Assembly (NCBI RefSeq): GCF_027744825.2
Contig: NC_071347.1
Coordinates: forward strand, 19,478,001-19,542,000
Origin: Synchiropus splendidus
Lineage: Eukaryota; Chordata; Actinopteri; Syngnathiformes; Callionymidae
Reading direction: 5' to 3'
DNA length: 64,000 nucleotides
Shown: positions 1-36,454 of the stretch, piece by piece
Numbering within the stretch: the stretch's first letter is position 1
Layout: the number at the start of each line of letters is the position of its first letter
Made by a program: the position numbers and the translations under genes
The notes under the pieces: model-generated
What the model saw: only the letters and a program-made list of their open reading frames with translations
What the model was told of the DNA's origin: nothing
Databases searched by the model: none

Positions 1-270
1 CTGACACCCCCTCATCACGCCCCCCATGAGTGGATGCTCCTCTAGTGTCTCACCAGGACTGATCTGAGGGGTGAGTCGCTTATGAGTCAAGTTTGAAAGT
101 GAAAGGCGCCCCCTTGTGGTTGCAAGATGCAATTGAATCCAAGTCTGCCGGGGTTCTCAAACTTGGCTTTTGTCGCCAATTTGGGAACACTAGCTGAGTC
201 AATATGAGATGATATTCGTTTGATGTGGAATGTTTATGCGGCAAGATGAATTCTTGAACAGCCTTTGTTG

Positions 271-344
271 TTTATTTTATTTTATTTTATTTTATTTTAT
301 TTTATTTTATTTTATTTTATTTTATTTTATTTTATTTTATTTTT
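271..344. repeat. (TTTTA)n microsatellite
   Basis: About 15 uninterrupted TTTTA units. Confidence 0.95.
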
Positions 345-400
345 CTGACAGCACTATATTCCAAAAGACTTTCCTAGTTGGTGGGGATCCGCCCTGACCA

Positions 401-455
401 TGGCAATAAATTTGATTCTGATTCTGATGTTCATGATTCCGATTCTGATTCTTAA
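401..455 (+). repeat. LINE 3'-tail-like repeat (TGATTC)n
   Basis: GGCAATAAATTTGATTCTGATTCTGAT and decayed TGATTC units. A similar tail (AATAAAGTTTTCTGATTCTGAT) occurs at about 31400, and CTTTCCTAGTTGGTGGGGAT recurs near 31510. Such tails are typical of fish non-LTR retrotransposon 3' ends. Confidence 0.5.
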
Positions 456-1139
456 CTCGTATCAGCATTACCGAGACTCTCCACTAGAGGGAGTAGTTGT
501 ATAATTTGATTTGTCAAAGTCGGTCCAGAAGACGGTAACAATTTCCCCCCTGAAAATCTCTCTCTGAATGATGTATCCATGTCGTTGTTGCCAAGTAAGT
601 TGCAGAGAATACCATGTAGTACTGGAGAGCAGATGAGGTGAATGTGGACTGTTTTAACTTTTGATAAAATTCAAAGCTAAAATGTCCATAAACACAAACA
701 CTCTCTTAAAGTGTGTAACCGCTCTCACTCAAATTATTACACTGACAGTAGTGTAACATTACTAGAATAAATTCATCTAATGCCAAAATGAGCCACATTA
801 TTATCCTCTGCATATCTGCCTCAAATAGTACCACAAATAATAGTATGCAATTCGGCAGTGTTTTTCGGTTTACCAAGCTTCGAGGTGACGAGGTGAGTAG
901 TAATCCAAGTAGTACTAGTACTACAGACTACATCTGTTTTGTTGTTGTGACAGCAGTGTTGGCAGTAGTGTTCATGCGACTCCCTCTGTCTTGAGTGTGG
1001 TGAGAGAAGCTCTGAACAAGGCCTTGACCCCCTCATTCCTTCAATCATTTTCCCCCGCTCATCTGAGGTCGCAGGGGCAGCAGCTGAAGTAAGAGGCCCA
1101 AACCACCCTCACGGGAGAAACCTCTTCCTGTTATTCAGA

Positions 1140-1510
1140 AGGTGCCCTCAGGTCCACCAGGAGGTCTGATCACCTCCTTGTGGCCCGGGTCCGTCCCGGG
1201 GCCTCCTCCCAGTTGACCATACAGAGAACATCTCAACAGGGAGGCGTCCTCTCAAGAGGCCTCAGCCTCCTCCACTGGTTCCTCCTGATGTAGAAGAGCA
1301 GCAGTTCCACTTTGAGTCTCTCAAGATTTGCACCGTGATTCTAACAGAGACTCACTTTGGCCTCTTCTATCCGTGATTCTGACCATCTGGATTAAAGTTC
1401 CTGCAAAGCTGGCTCTTCACCGTGACAGCCCTGGTGAGGTCACGCTCCGTCCTTCAAACTGAAGGAAGATTCTGGCCTCTTCTGGCTGAGCATCATCTCG
1501 CTATTATGAC
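1140..1510. mobile_element. Decayed LINE fragment
   Basis: Contains the pattern 'gaggcgtcctc ... ccactggttcctcctgat ... gaagagcagcagttccactttgagtctctc'. As I recall it, this occurs in the 3' coding part of common fish LINEs. Related pieces lie at about 3120-3250 and 6360-6660. Confidence 0.55.
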
Positions 1511-2003
1511 CAAGTGAGTTGCTTTGGAACCCCGGAACCTTGGTCCTTGATGCACATATTTATGTCAAGACTTGAGCATGTCAGGCGTCCCTCAGGTCTG
1601 AGTGCCTGGTCTCCCGCACTGATCTGGAGTCTGTGTCTAACTTTAGCTTGACAGCTTCTCTCATCCCTCTAAGCCTTTTTTCGGGTTGTGGTGTTTCAAA
1701 GTAGATTTACCTTCAATAACCATTTATGAAATCTCTCCATTAGACTCTCGCATCGCTTCACAAGTGCCCGCCGCATTAAGCCTGATTATGGGATGGCAGG
1801 CAGAGGAAAGGGGTCTACGTGTCAAGTGTGTCATCCAGTGATTTATATCCCCGCTCGGGATCTCTGACTCGTCAGTCTGGAACGAGTCGCGCCTGGGGAC
1901 GGGAGCTTGGACCATGGTCGGACCTGACGCTGCATCCCACTTCTGCCGTCCGCTCGTGTCTCTGGTGAACTTCCACCCGACCCCTGAGTGAAGCTGCTTC
2001 AGC

Positions 2004-26128
<24,125 letters not shown>

Positions 26129-27114
26129 ACGGCTGGGAAGATACAATGTCTTCAGTCATGAGGAGGTGGTGAAGAAAGAGCTGAGCCAAAAGACATCGCT
26201 CTCCATTTAACAGCTGAACTAAGTTCCGTCTCTCAGCTGTGGTCACAACGAAAGGTGGCTGGACTCTACCTCAGAGTTAAGCTGAGGAGCTCAGTCATCC
26301 ATGAGAGACTCAAAGTAGAACCAGAAAAGCCAGTTGAGGCTGCTCAGGAGAACCCCGGTCATTATTTTCCTACAACAGCTGGAGGAGGTTTCAGAAGAAG
26401 CTTGTAAACTGTGCTGCCCCCGCGACCTGATAAAACTGACTCTGCAGTGGAAGAAAAATCCCCCACACGGCTCTTCTGTGATCCTTTACTGCTCCTCAGT
26501 GCAACATACAGTAGCTCACATGGACAATCATTCACATCACAGCTTCTCAAAAAAGCTTTTCACGTGACAAAAAAAAAGCTGCCGATAGTGCAAATCAAAC
26601 ATTTCAATGTGCGAAGACAAAAAAAAAAGAAAAACACTTCTCTGTAAACACTGTGCTTCATCACACACCTACTGCATACATGCAAACACCCACTAACATC
26701 GCTCCCCCCCTCCGGGTCCGACAACACTGAAAAGATGAAATAAAACATACAGAAAGATTTCGCCTTTTTTTTCCCTCCTCCATCTTGGCACACGAGTGAT
26801 AATAACACCGAGATACATGTAAGTACAATCAACGTCACGGCTGGACTGCAGTAGAAAGAGAACACTAGTCGTATAAAATGATGCTACATCGTCCTGGACT
26901 ACAAGGGTTTGAGGATAAAACAGAGGCGTCACCAAGGCCTCCTCTGATGAAAGTCTTCTGACTCAGCAGAAACTGAGGCCTCATTCTTCACGGCTCCGCT
27001 GCTAGCAGCAGATAAGGACGCTTCAAACCGCTAGCTAGCTTCTGCCGGCTCCTCGAGCTTGAGCCAGGCGGCCGCGGGAATCGAACCGGGAACCCCGTGG
27101 AGCGAACGTGTCGC
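26129..27114. other. Convergent gap between trpm1 and rab8b
   Basis: Holds the 3' UTRs of both genes. One AATAAA on the plus strand is noted separately; no gene or RNA gene was recognised. Confidence 0.7.
26739..26744 (+). terminator. Candidate polyadenylation signal of trpm1
   Basis: AATAAA about 610 bp after the trpm1 stop codon, within the gap before the convergent rab8b stop. Confidence 0.45.
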
Positions 27115-29998
27115 CTAGATGAGCGAGCACTTGAAGATCTTGATTTTCTTCGACTTCTTATCCGACAGCTTCACAGGTTTCCCGGACGCGCCGGCGGCGT
27201 TGTCGGCCTGCAGGAGAGAGCCACACTTCAGTCGGCGGCGCTTATTAAAACCGGGTATTTTTAGCGTCTACTCACGGTCTTTGAGTTCAGATTATGCAAT
27301 ATGTCTCGTCCCATGGTGTAAAAAGCCTGCGACACCAGCAGAGAGGGCGGTGAAGGTCACGTGTTGCGGGCGGAGAAGATCAAAGTCGCTTACCTCTTCA
27401 ACGTTTAAACTGGACTTCGCACTGGTTTCTAGGAACTTGACTCCGTAATCGATCGCCAGCTGAGACAAAGAAACTGAATCTCAAACTTTGAGGTTGAGGG
27501 TTCAAATCCCTAAGCAATACCCTTGATAAACACTGTCTACAATTGCATATGAAGTATACATATATATGTGTATATATTCAGGTTGTTTTGTGGTGACGCA
27601 CTCACTTTCTCCCCCCTGTCTTTGGACACCTGCCTCCTGTCAGTCATGTCGCATTTGTTGCCCAGGATCATCTTCTCCACGTCGGACGAGGCGTGCTGGG
27701 AACAGATCGGCACAAAGAGAGGAAACGCTGAATCGGGCTGAAGGTGGCGGAGCAGCAGGGGGAAGTGAAACCCGACAGCAGCGTCGATACTTCCTGCCTG
27801 AATTATTTATGAAGAGCGGTGCTTCTGAAACTGCTGCGCCTGGAACGCAGCCGACTCTTCTGAAGCTGAGATTTTTAGGATGCTTTTTATAGACGTGACC
27901 TTTGACCTCAACCAGACGAGCATCTACAGGAATGAAATGGAATTACGCGACTGGAGGGGAGAAGCTGGTGCGAGTGACTAATGCAGTGGGGAGTTCAGTG
28001 GCTAAATGTCGTGACTAACTCTCACCCGTGAGCACCGTGACTCAGGGTCAGGGATGGAACAACAAGTCAGCAGAAAGGACAAGTGGAACTTATGTCTTAC
28101 TGCTGGAGCCATAGTCAGTGCTCAGTCAGCATCTTTCTATTTTAACACGAGTTCATGACTGTGAAGAAGGGTGCGTTCCACTTGTGTTGTGAACTGGGAA
28201 AATCCCAGTGAGGACACCCGATGCCGGATTTCCAAGTCGGAAGGTCGGAGGATTGTCGCCACAAACCAAGATGGCTGCCCCGAATGTAAACAGGAAGTAG
28301 AATAGGAATATGCTAAAAGAGCATTCTATGAATTAATTATTAAAAAAATGCACAAGACTCGCGTGAAACTAGCTTTCACAGATGTCGCCATCTTATGGAA
28401 TGCCCAGCTCTTACCTCCCACTTCCGAGGTCCAAGTGCGCCTGCAGGTGTCGCCAAAAGAGCAAGAGGTGGCTAGCTGCAGCTAACAGCAGTTTAGCCTC
28501 AAGAGTTTGGCGCCAATGGCTACATTCAAAAAAACCATTGGATATTCTAACAATGCTGGTTTGTTTTGGCTTCTGAAAACCTTTATGTGAGTTCTGCTTA
28601 CCCTCCAATTTCCTCCCAAAGCCGAAGACCATGCAGGCGCTGAACGTTAACAGGATTTCTGTGAACGCTACTTTAGCTTGGGTCAGCAGTGTTACTGTGG
28701 TGATGTCAAAGAAATGATCATGCGATATTAACAACGTCGCGGTCGGGATCTTTGGAAGAAAATCCCTCAGTTTAAGCGTGAGCCTAGCATTTAGCTTAGC
28801 GAACCAGATTCAAGACTGAGGAAGAAGATGGCCGCCATCTTCTCCTTAAATACGTCCAGCTGGGAGGACGACGTCCCACGAGCAACAGAGGAGTTGGCCT
28901 CACCTCTTCGATGTTCCTGATCCAGTTCTTGATGTTCTCAAACGACTTCTCGTTGCAGATGTCGTACACCAGCATGATCCCCTGAGAAGATCAAAAGAAC
29001 CTCATGTTCCGGACACAAAGCGGGAGATGGAGGGCTGAGGGAGGCTCACCATGGCTCCTCTGTAGTAGGCCGTGGTGATGGTGCGGAACCTCTCCTGACC
29101 CGCCGTGTCCCTGAGAGGACACACGCGGCGTGAACACACCAGCCTGTCAGCGGGACGGACAAATGTTGCGCTATCACTCACCAGATCTGGAGCTTGACCC
29201 GTTTCCCATCCAGCTCTATCGTCCGGATTTTGAAGTCGATTCCTAAATGGGAGGAGAACACTGATCAGAGAGACATATTTTTGTTGGATTCATCTCCATC
29301 TTCTAATACACCAAAGAAATGTCAAGATAAAAAGTATATACACACAGTACATAAATAAATTTAAGCAGAACATTGAATCATGAGGAAAAAATGTATATGA
29401 AAAGAAGCATTTTAAGATAAATATCGTCAGAAAAAAAAAGAAAATATTGGGATGAAAACGATGACAATATACCGACTAAAACAATAGAGTGAAACTAAAA
29501 AGACAACGGTACTTTCCGAATTTCGTAATTTCACTTTCACTTCACAGATCAGGCTTGAGCATCAGGGGAAAGAAAGTCAAGCCTCAGGTGTGAGCGGTTG
29601 TCTGTCTGCACGAGTCCAGAGAGCTGTCCAGGGTGTCCCCGCCTCTCACCTCAGGTGGACTCCAGCATCCCACCCTGGAATAACCTATCTACATACTGGC
29701 AGGGGGGATGTGGTTCCACCTCACCTCACCTGTGTGCGGTGGAGGACAGCGCCTCTTTTGTCTGCGGTAATTACCGCCTCGCTACACGATCACGCGCGCA
29801 CGCCTGCGCTGTGACTAACGCGAGTCCCCACGGATGAGGACGTGAATCGCAATGACAGATGATCCGCGTCTCACCGATGGTGGATATGAAGGTGGTGTTG
29901 AAGGAGTCCTCGCTGAACCTGAACAGCAGACATGTCTTGCCCACGCCGCTGTCTCCGATCAGCAACAGCTTGAACAGGTAATCGTACGTTTTAGCCAT
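27115..29998 (-). CDS. rab8b: Rab8B small GTPase, 8 coding exons, complete
   Basis: Small GTPase that directs post-Golgi vesicles to the plasma membrane and cilium. Exons on the minus strand, first to last: 29998-29875, 29242-29182, 29110-29050, 28981-28904, 27695-27606, 27459-27394, 27326-27276, 27207-27115. Together they encode 207 aa, the usual Rab8B length. Visible: P-loop GDSGVGKT (residues 15-22), switch I/Rab motif around [32 protein letters not shown], and a C-terminal CSLI prenylation motif after a Lys-rich tail. [17 protein letters not shown] and the C-terminal CSL favour Rab8B over Rab8A. The gene is convergent with trpm1 and divergent from rps27l; the rab8b-rps27l pairing also exists in mammals and supports the call. 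Confidence 0.96.
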
Positions 29999-30387
29999 TG
30001 GAAACACCCACGACTGTGTCACGACGACGATGAAGGCCGAGTCGCGCCGGGACCCCGTCTTCCGCTCCTCAGCTGTCTGTCTCTCTTTCTCTCTCTCTCT
30101 TCCCCACAGCAGGAGCGGCAGACCGGCGCAAGCTCACGTGTGTGTGACGTCATCGCCGGCTTTGCATCATGGTCGGTGTAGTTTGAAAAGGAAACGCGCT
30201 CCGGTCAAAGCAGTCTGCTTTATTGCTATTGAACAAAACATAATAACAATAAAATAATAAAACAAAAATAAGTAATAAATATGTATACAGTAAAATAAAT
30301 ATGAATAAAAATAAACAATAATAATAGAGGTAACAAATAAATAAACCACAAACAACAAGGGCGTCACGTACTGTAAATTGTCAAATA

Positions 30388-31076
30388 CAGTGGCGCCTCG
30401 GTTTTCGAACATCCTGGAATTCGAACAAATCGGAGTTTGAACAAAAATATCCGAGATTTTTTTGCTTCGGATTTTGAACGAAAATTCAGAACTTGAACGC
30501 CCCCGAAAAAAGCCGGACCGATGCGTGGACCGATCAGCTGACCCACCACGTGCTTTGTTATTGTGTATAACGCAGCCTCTGTCTGCAGAAGTGCCCCTGT
30601 TTTTTCTTCATATTGAGTGGTAAAACCTTTCCTGTCTCCGCACTGGACCGTGGTAGAGTGTCACAGGGGAGGTGCTGGAGCGCTCACTCCAGGGTTTGAT
30701 GTCCTGTTGTGGGCTGGAGCTGGGACAGGGATGAGGCCAGTCTGGGACAGAGCGTGACTTGGTTTATGACTTTGTCACAGCCAAACTGCACAGAAGCGCA
30801 CATTCAGAGCTGGACACGCACCGGGCACCTCTTCCCTTCTGGAGAGACCTCACTCACTCGGCAACCCCTCCCACATGCAGCAGCCACACACATAGAGGAA
30901 CAGCCACCTGCAGCAGACACTCTACATTCACTCCTACAAAAGACTATTTTAAGGCTTGGAACGCATTAGTTCTTTTTCCATTCATTGTAATGGGAAAAAT
31001 CCATTCAGATTTCGAACAAACCGCTTCTCAAACGGCCGTCTGGAACAGATTGTGGTCGAGAACCGAGGTACCACTG
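30388..31076. mobile_element. Mariner-like MITE, 689 bp, with terminal inverted repeats and TA target duplication
   Basis: Left end CAGTGGCGCCTCGGTTTTCG; right end, reverse-complemented, CAGTGGTACCTCGGTTCTCG. Both ends are bounded by TA (30386-30387 and 31077-31078), the Tc1/mariner target duplication. Internal copies of the end motif also occur (GATTTCGAACAAACCGCTTC). No transposase ORF. Confidence 0.8.
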
Positions 31077-31089
31077 TACTATAAATGAG

Positions 31090-31425
31090 CGCTCATTGTC
31101 CTCATCCAATATATTTGTAATGAACGTTTTTATCTTTGACAATTTCTCCTTATTGTATTGTAGAAATTTATTGATTGATTCCTGGAATTACATTTCATTG
31201 GAGGTTTAATACATCTTGTTTAAACATGATAATATTGTACTTTCGCTTAAAAAAAAAAAAAAAAAAAAAACCTGAACTCTTGAACTGCATTTTCTAAGCT
31301 CTTTTGTATCGCTTTTTTGCACTTTCTAATATTATTTCTTTATAATTTACGATGATATGTTGTGTACAGAGCATGTTACGAACACAATTTCCCTTGAGAT
31401 TAATAAAGTTTTCTGATTCTGATGA
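31090..31425 (+). mobile_element. LINE 3' UTR/tail fragment
   Basis: Ends CACAATTTCCCTTGAGATTA then ATAAAGTTTTCTGATTCTGA, a characteristic fish non-LTR 3' tail. A poly-A run sits at 31250-31271. Confidence 0.6.
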
Positions 31426-31697
31426 TTATGATCGGTCCTTGTTGTTTGTGGTTTATTGATGAGTTACTGGTTGTTTTTATTTAATATTACTATTATTATT
31501 ATTAAATCACTTTCCTAGTTGGTGGGATCCTCACTGATGTGTGGGGCCAGTTATAATAGTCATTGGCTCTAATCCTGTTTATTAAGACTTTTAATTATAA
31601 ACATTGAGTTGCCAAAAACTGGAATCAAAATATTTTTGCTTTTGTTTCTTCATACTTGCCTGCATTCACTTATTAAAAATGTAATACGCATTTTTAA

Positions 31698-31698
<1 letters not shown>

Positions 31699-31766
<68 letters not shown>
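31699..31766. repeat. (TAA)n microsatellite
   Basis: About 23 units, 120 bp upstream of the rps27l start codon. Confidence 0.97.
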
Positions 31767-31767
<1 letters not shown>

Positions 31768-31889
31768 CATCTTGCTAGTAACTTGTAAAAGAGCCAAACA
31801 AAACATACAATTTCAGACGCTCCTCCACCGAGCCTCCTCGAGTTGCTCGTCCGTCCCCGTCTAAACACTCGCTTCAAGACGAAGAAGAA

Positions 31890-33291
<1,402 letters not shown>

Positions 33292-33343
33292 TGAAGGTCT
33301 TTGCATTCAGCAGTTTTCTAAGCTAATTTTTATCAGTGAGGAA

Positions 33344-33349
33344 AATAAA
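33344..33349 (+). terminator. Polyadenylation signal of rps27l
   Basis: AATAAA 76 bp after the rps27l stop codon; a second A-rich AATAAA follows within 10 bp. A short 3' UTR is usual for ribosomal protein genes. Confidence 0.7.
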
Positions 33350-33382
33350 AAAAAATAAAAGCAGGTGTGGAAGTGTTGCATT

Positions 33383-33388
33383 TTTATT
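33383..33388 (-). terminator. Polyadenylation signal of dnaja4
   Basis: Minus-strand AATAAA about 200 bp after the dnaja4 stop. It lies only 34 bp from the oppositely directed rps27l signal, so the two transcripts end almost tail to tail. Confidence 0.6.
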
Positions 33389-33589
33389 TAAAAATAGGCA
33401 CCTGTCACGACTCGTCACCTTCACAGAAAGCATACGAATGGTCCTTTACAGTTTTAGGAAACAAGTGGATTATAAATAGAAGTAGAAACGGACAAAAGTT
33501 TAGAAACGGTGAACAAGATTCTCCGTCATCACCACATACACACACGCACCAGAGCAGCACCAGGGTCGGACGACAGCGGGAGGCTCGGA

Positions 33590-36098
33590 TCACTGCGTCT
33601 GACACTGCACGCCCGTCCTGGGACCCTCCTCGTCCTCATCGTACGCCTCTCTGCTGTAGCTGCGCTGCTCGGACCACGGTTCCACCTCGCACAGATCCAC
33701 CTCTTCCGCGTCGTCGGTGACCATCACGTCTTCCCTGGTGGGAAGCAGTCGTTCCAGCTGGTACATGAGATGTTCGGGGAGCCAGTGTTTTTCTGGGAAT
33801 GCCACCTGCAGGAAACATCACAGCTCTCATTTACAGGAACAACCAAAAGCTCCTCCATGGAATTAGGCAGTGAAAGTTTGTCATGTTGCAGGGAAACGCG
33901 TTCGACTTGCCTGGAACTGGATGAGAAGTTGACCCTTCTCGTAGGGGTTCCTGTAAATGGGCATTCCCTCGTTCTGGACACACTTGATGTCGTTGGGCTT
34001 GATGACCTCACCTGTAAGGACGACACAGAGGAGTGAAGAGCAGAATGGTGACTGCGGACGCAGCTGTCCGACCCTCTACCTGGCTGTGCGGTGATGACCA
34101 GTGTCCTGTTGTCCAGCGTCTGGATGGTCTTCTTCAGACCACACAGGGCCTCCACCAGCTTGATCTCCATCTTCATCATCAAATTGTCGTCACGCCGCTG
34201 GTAAACAGGGTGGTCCTTGGAATCCAGCACGATGATGACGTCCCCGGGCTCCAGCCCTGGCTCCTGGTCTCCCTCGCCGTGGAAGGTGATTCTCTGGCCG
34301 TCTTTCATCCCTGCATGACAGCTTGTTAGTTCGGCATGAGCACACGGTGCCGCCACCGAGAATCACCTTTGTCGATGTGAACCTCCAGAATCTTCTTCTT
34401 GCGCTCCACCTTGTGTCCGTTGCAGGTTTTGCAGCGGTCCTTGGCGCTGAAGGACTCGCCCTGACCCTGGCAGTCTGAGCACATGCTCTGGATCTGTTGG
34501 ATCATGCCGGGTCCCAGCTGCTGCACACGGATCTGCACCCCTCGGCCCTTGCACGTGGAACACTTCTCCAAGGTGCCTTTCTTGCCTCCGTAACCTGACG
34601 ACAGACCATGTTTTTTAATAAACCTTTGGACCAAATGAGCGCAAGGCTTCAATAAAACTCACCTTCACACTTCTCACAGACCATGTTCTTCTGAAGGGCA
34701 AGTTTCCTAGTGGCGCCGTTGTACATCTCCTCCAGAGTGACACTGAGCTGGTGAACTAGATTCTTTCCTGGAAAGTATCAGAGTGAAAGACTTAACCCAA
34801 CACTTTAGGAGCCTTTCTCTTTCATAGATTAGGTATTGACCAGTTGGGATGGCAGCTTATATGTGAAGCTTTGTGTTGATGAAGTGCCCTATGGTGTTTG
34901 ACAGGATTATAGATTACATTGTCTTTATTCTCCCCACAATGAGTATGAATACAAAGTCGAGAAAAATGTACGTGGATTCAGTTTGTAGGGGAAACAGGGT
35001 CTTGCTTTAAAGCATTGAGAAATGAGCTCCCGACCAGTTCAGTGCAACACACAAGAGAACAATGGAGGCTGTCGTCATGACGACACAAAAAACAAACGTT
35101 CTTCTACTGTGGTTTTCAGGTGTTTTGGGCTGATTCTCACGTCCTAGTCAGAGGAGAAAGTTGGTCACGAAACACTCACCTTTTCTCTCCCTCTGCATGC
35201 GGCCGCCGCCACCAAAAAACATGTTGAAAATGTCCATCGGGGAAGACCCTCCGCCCATCCCGCCTTCTTTGATGGCTTGCTCCCCTCCTTGGTCATACAG
35301 GTCTCTCTTTTTTGGGTCGGATAGCACCTCGTAGGCCTGGGAAATGAGCTTGAACTGCAGAAATGAAATTCACTGCATGTTAGAGTCGGCATTTGTTGAT
35401 GTTCAATTTGTTGTCAGCAGCAATGTGAGAAATATTTGGAGCAACAGCATCATCACAAATTAATCCGAGGACATAAAGTTTGCTCGTTTTGCTTCTTAGT
35501 CAAGAGCAAGTCTTAACTTTAAACACATGCAGAATAATGTTTAAAATATTTTTACAGTATTTAAAGTTAGTATTGAATAGAGGTTTCAACTTGCATCACC
35601 AGTATCAACATATGCTACTATCTTGTCCTCAAAATGAACCTTATTTTAAAAATAACTCATCCATAATTTCATCTCAAAACACAAAGTGTATCTGCAAACA
35701 TATCGTACACAAGTCATTTTATCACAACCTGAAAGTTATATTACATGATTGTGGCAGTTAAGATATTCGATAAGAACCGTGTTGTCGAGCAAACTAAAAC
35801 ACGACTCGAGCGTCGCCATTTATGTCCCTCTCTTCGTCATGGGCGATTACTCAATCGCCCGTATCAGATATCACCAGTCGGTTAATCCCAGCCAGGGAGA
35901 CGGAGACCTTGGGAGCGAGTCTATATCGGGCGGCCCACCTGGCCGTCCGCGTGCCGGCTCACTCACTCGTTCTCCTTCGCTGGGATTCTTGTCGGGGTGA
36001 TACTTGAGGGCCAGTTTTCTGTACGCTTTCTTGATCTCGTCCGGGGAGGATTTGGGGCTCACGCCCAGCAGGTCGTAGAAGCCGGTTTCATGAACCAT
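33590..36098 (-). CDS. dnaja4: DnaJ/Hsp40 type I co-chaperone, subfamily A (DnaJA4), complete
   Basis: Type I J-protein that stimulates Hsp70 ATPase and delivers clients. Coding exons: 36098-35967, 35354-35180, 34767-34663, 34594-34367, 34310-34080, 34011-33911, 33805-33590, giving 395 aa against about 397 in mammals. Visible: J domain with HPD (residues 34-36, [13 protein letters not shown]), Gly/Phe-rich region ([12 protein letters not shown]), four zinc-finger repeats ([32 protein letters not shown]) at about 130-205, substrate-binding C-terminal domains, and a terminal CQTQ farnesylation box. A non-coding first exon probably spans 36291 to about 36348. The sequence is intermediate between DNAJA1 and DNAJA4. 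The call DnaJA4 rests on the idh3a-cib2-sh2d7-tbc1d2b neighbourhood and the C-terminal [11 protein letters not shown]. The intron after 33911 uses a GC donor. Confidence 0.88.
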
Positions 36099-36290
36099 GG
36101 TGAAATCTCAACACGAAAAAAAAACAGCATAAGTTGGTGGACATTCACCAAAACATCGTCTACAGTCGAGCAGAACTGCTTCTGTTGGTGGCGAAGCGAG
36201 TCGAATACACGTGTTACACTGTGATAATAAGCATGTGGCTACTCTCGCTTACACACCACAAACGCGTTAAGACGTTGTACATTTACTTAC

Positions 36291-36348
36291 TTGAACAGTT
36301 CCTGTTTATGGATGAGACTTGACTCCAGCGATGGTTTCTCACCAGACT
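36291..36348 (-). other. Probable 5' non-coding exon 1 of dnaja4
   Basis: Reading the minus strand, the segment is followed by the donor gtaagt (36290 down to 36285). The next exon carries the ATG at 36098. Its 5' edge at about 36348 is inferred as about 25-30 bp downstream of the TATA box. Confidence 0.6.
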
Positions 36349-36372
36349 AGCTCGCGAAACACCTTCGGTTTC

Positions 36373-36379
36373 TTATATA
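36373..36379 (-). promoter_or_regulatory. TATA box of dnaja4
   Basis: Minus strand TATATAA, about 275 bp upstream of the dnaja4 ATG and just upstream of the inferred non-coding exon. Two heat-shock elements lie immediately upstream. Confidence 0.7.
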
Positions 36380-36394
36380 GCAGCTGGTGGTGGA

Positions 36395-36407
36395 GAACTT
36401 TCTGGAG
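36395..36407 (-). promoter_or_regulatory. Heat-shock element, proximal (dnaja4 promoter)
   Basis: Palindromic GAActTTC followed at correct 5-bp spacing by a third, imperfect unit (GAG): GAACTTTCTGGAG on the plus strand. It lies about 16 bp upstream of the TATA box. HSF1 binds arrays of inverted nGAAn units, so a type I J-protein gene is a fitting target. Confidence 0.65.
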
Positions 36408-36446
36408 AGACCGGCAGACCAAGCGGATGTGACGTAACGAGATCTC

Positions 36447-36454
36447 GAACGTTC
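36447..36454 (-). promoter_or_regulatory. Heat-shock element, distal (dnaja4 promoter)
   Basis: Perfect GAACGTTC dyad, about 68 bp upstream of the TATA box and about 45 bp beyond the proximal element. The flanking units at 5-bp spacing (ATC and GGG) are imperfect. Confidence 0.6.

Larger units (their letters stand above)
1..2003. other. Non-coding upstream region of trpm1
   Basis: No coding exon recognised. It holds a TTTTA microsatellite, a decayed LINE fragment (about 1140-1510) and presumably the trpm1 promoter and 5' UTR. No clear TATA box or MITF-type CATGTG box was seen close to the ATG. Confidence 0.6.
29999..31889. other. Divergent gap between rab8b and rps27l
   Basis: Contains the promoters of both genes at its ends, the mariner-like MITE, a LINE tail and a TAA microsatellite. 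No coding exon recognised. Confidence 0.7.

Noticed and set aside
271..344. CRISPR-like or regulatory array
   Set aside because: Simple pentanucleotide repeat without spacers; no CRISPR or prokaryotic feature anywhere in the window.
27075..27100. tRNA or tRNA-derived SINE from a B-box-like GGTTCGATTCCC (minus strand)
   Set aside because: No matching A box or cloverleaf found around it; similar lone B-box-like strings at about 27496, 47455 and 60510 also lack partners.
35847..35866. Perfect 8-bp stem hairpin GGGCGATT/AATCGCCC in dnaja4 intron
   Set aside because: Short stem with 4-nt loop, no microRNA or protein-site resemblance; expected by chance at this scale.
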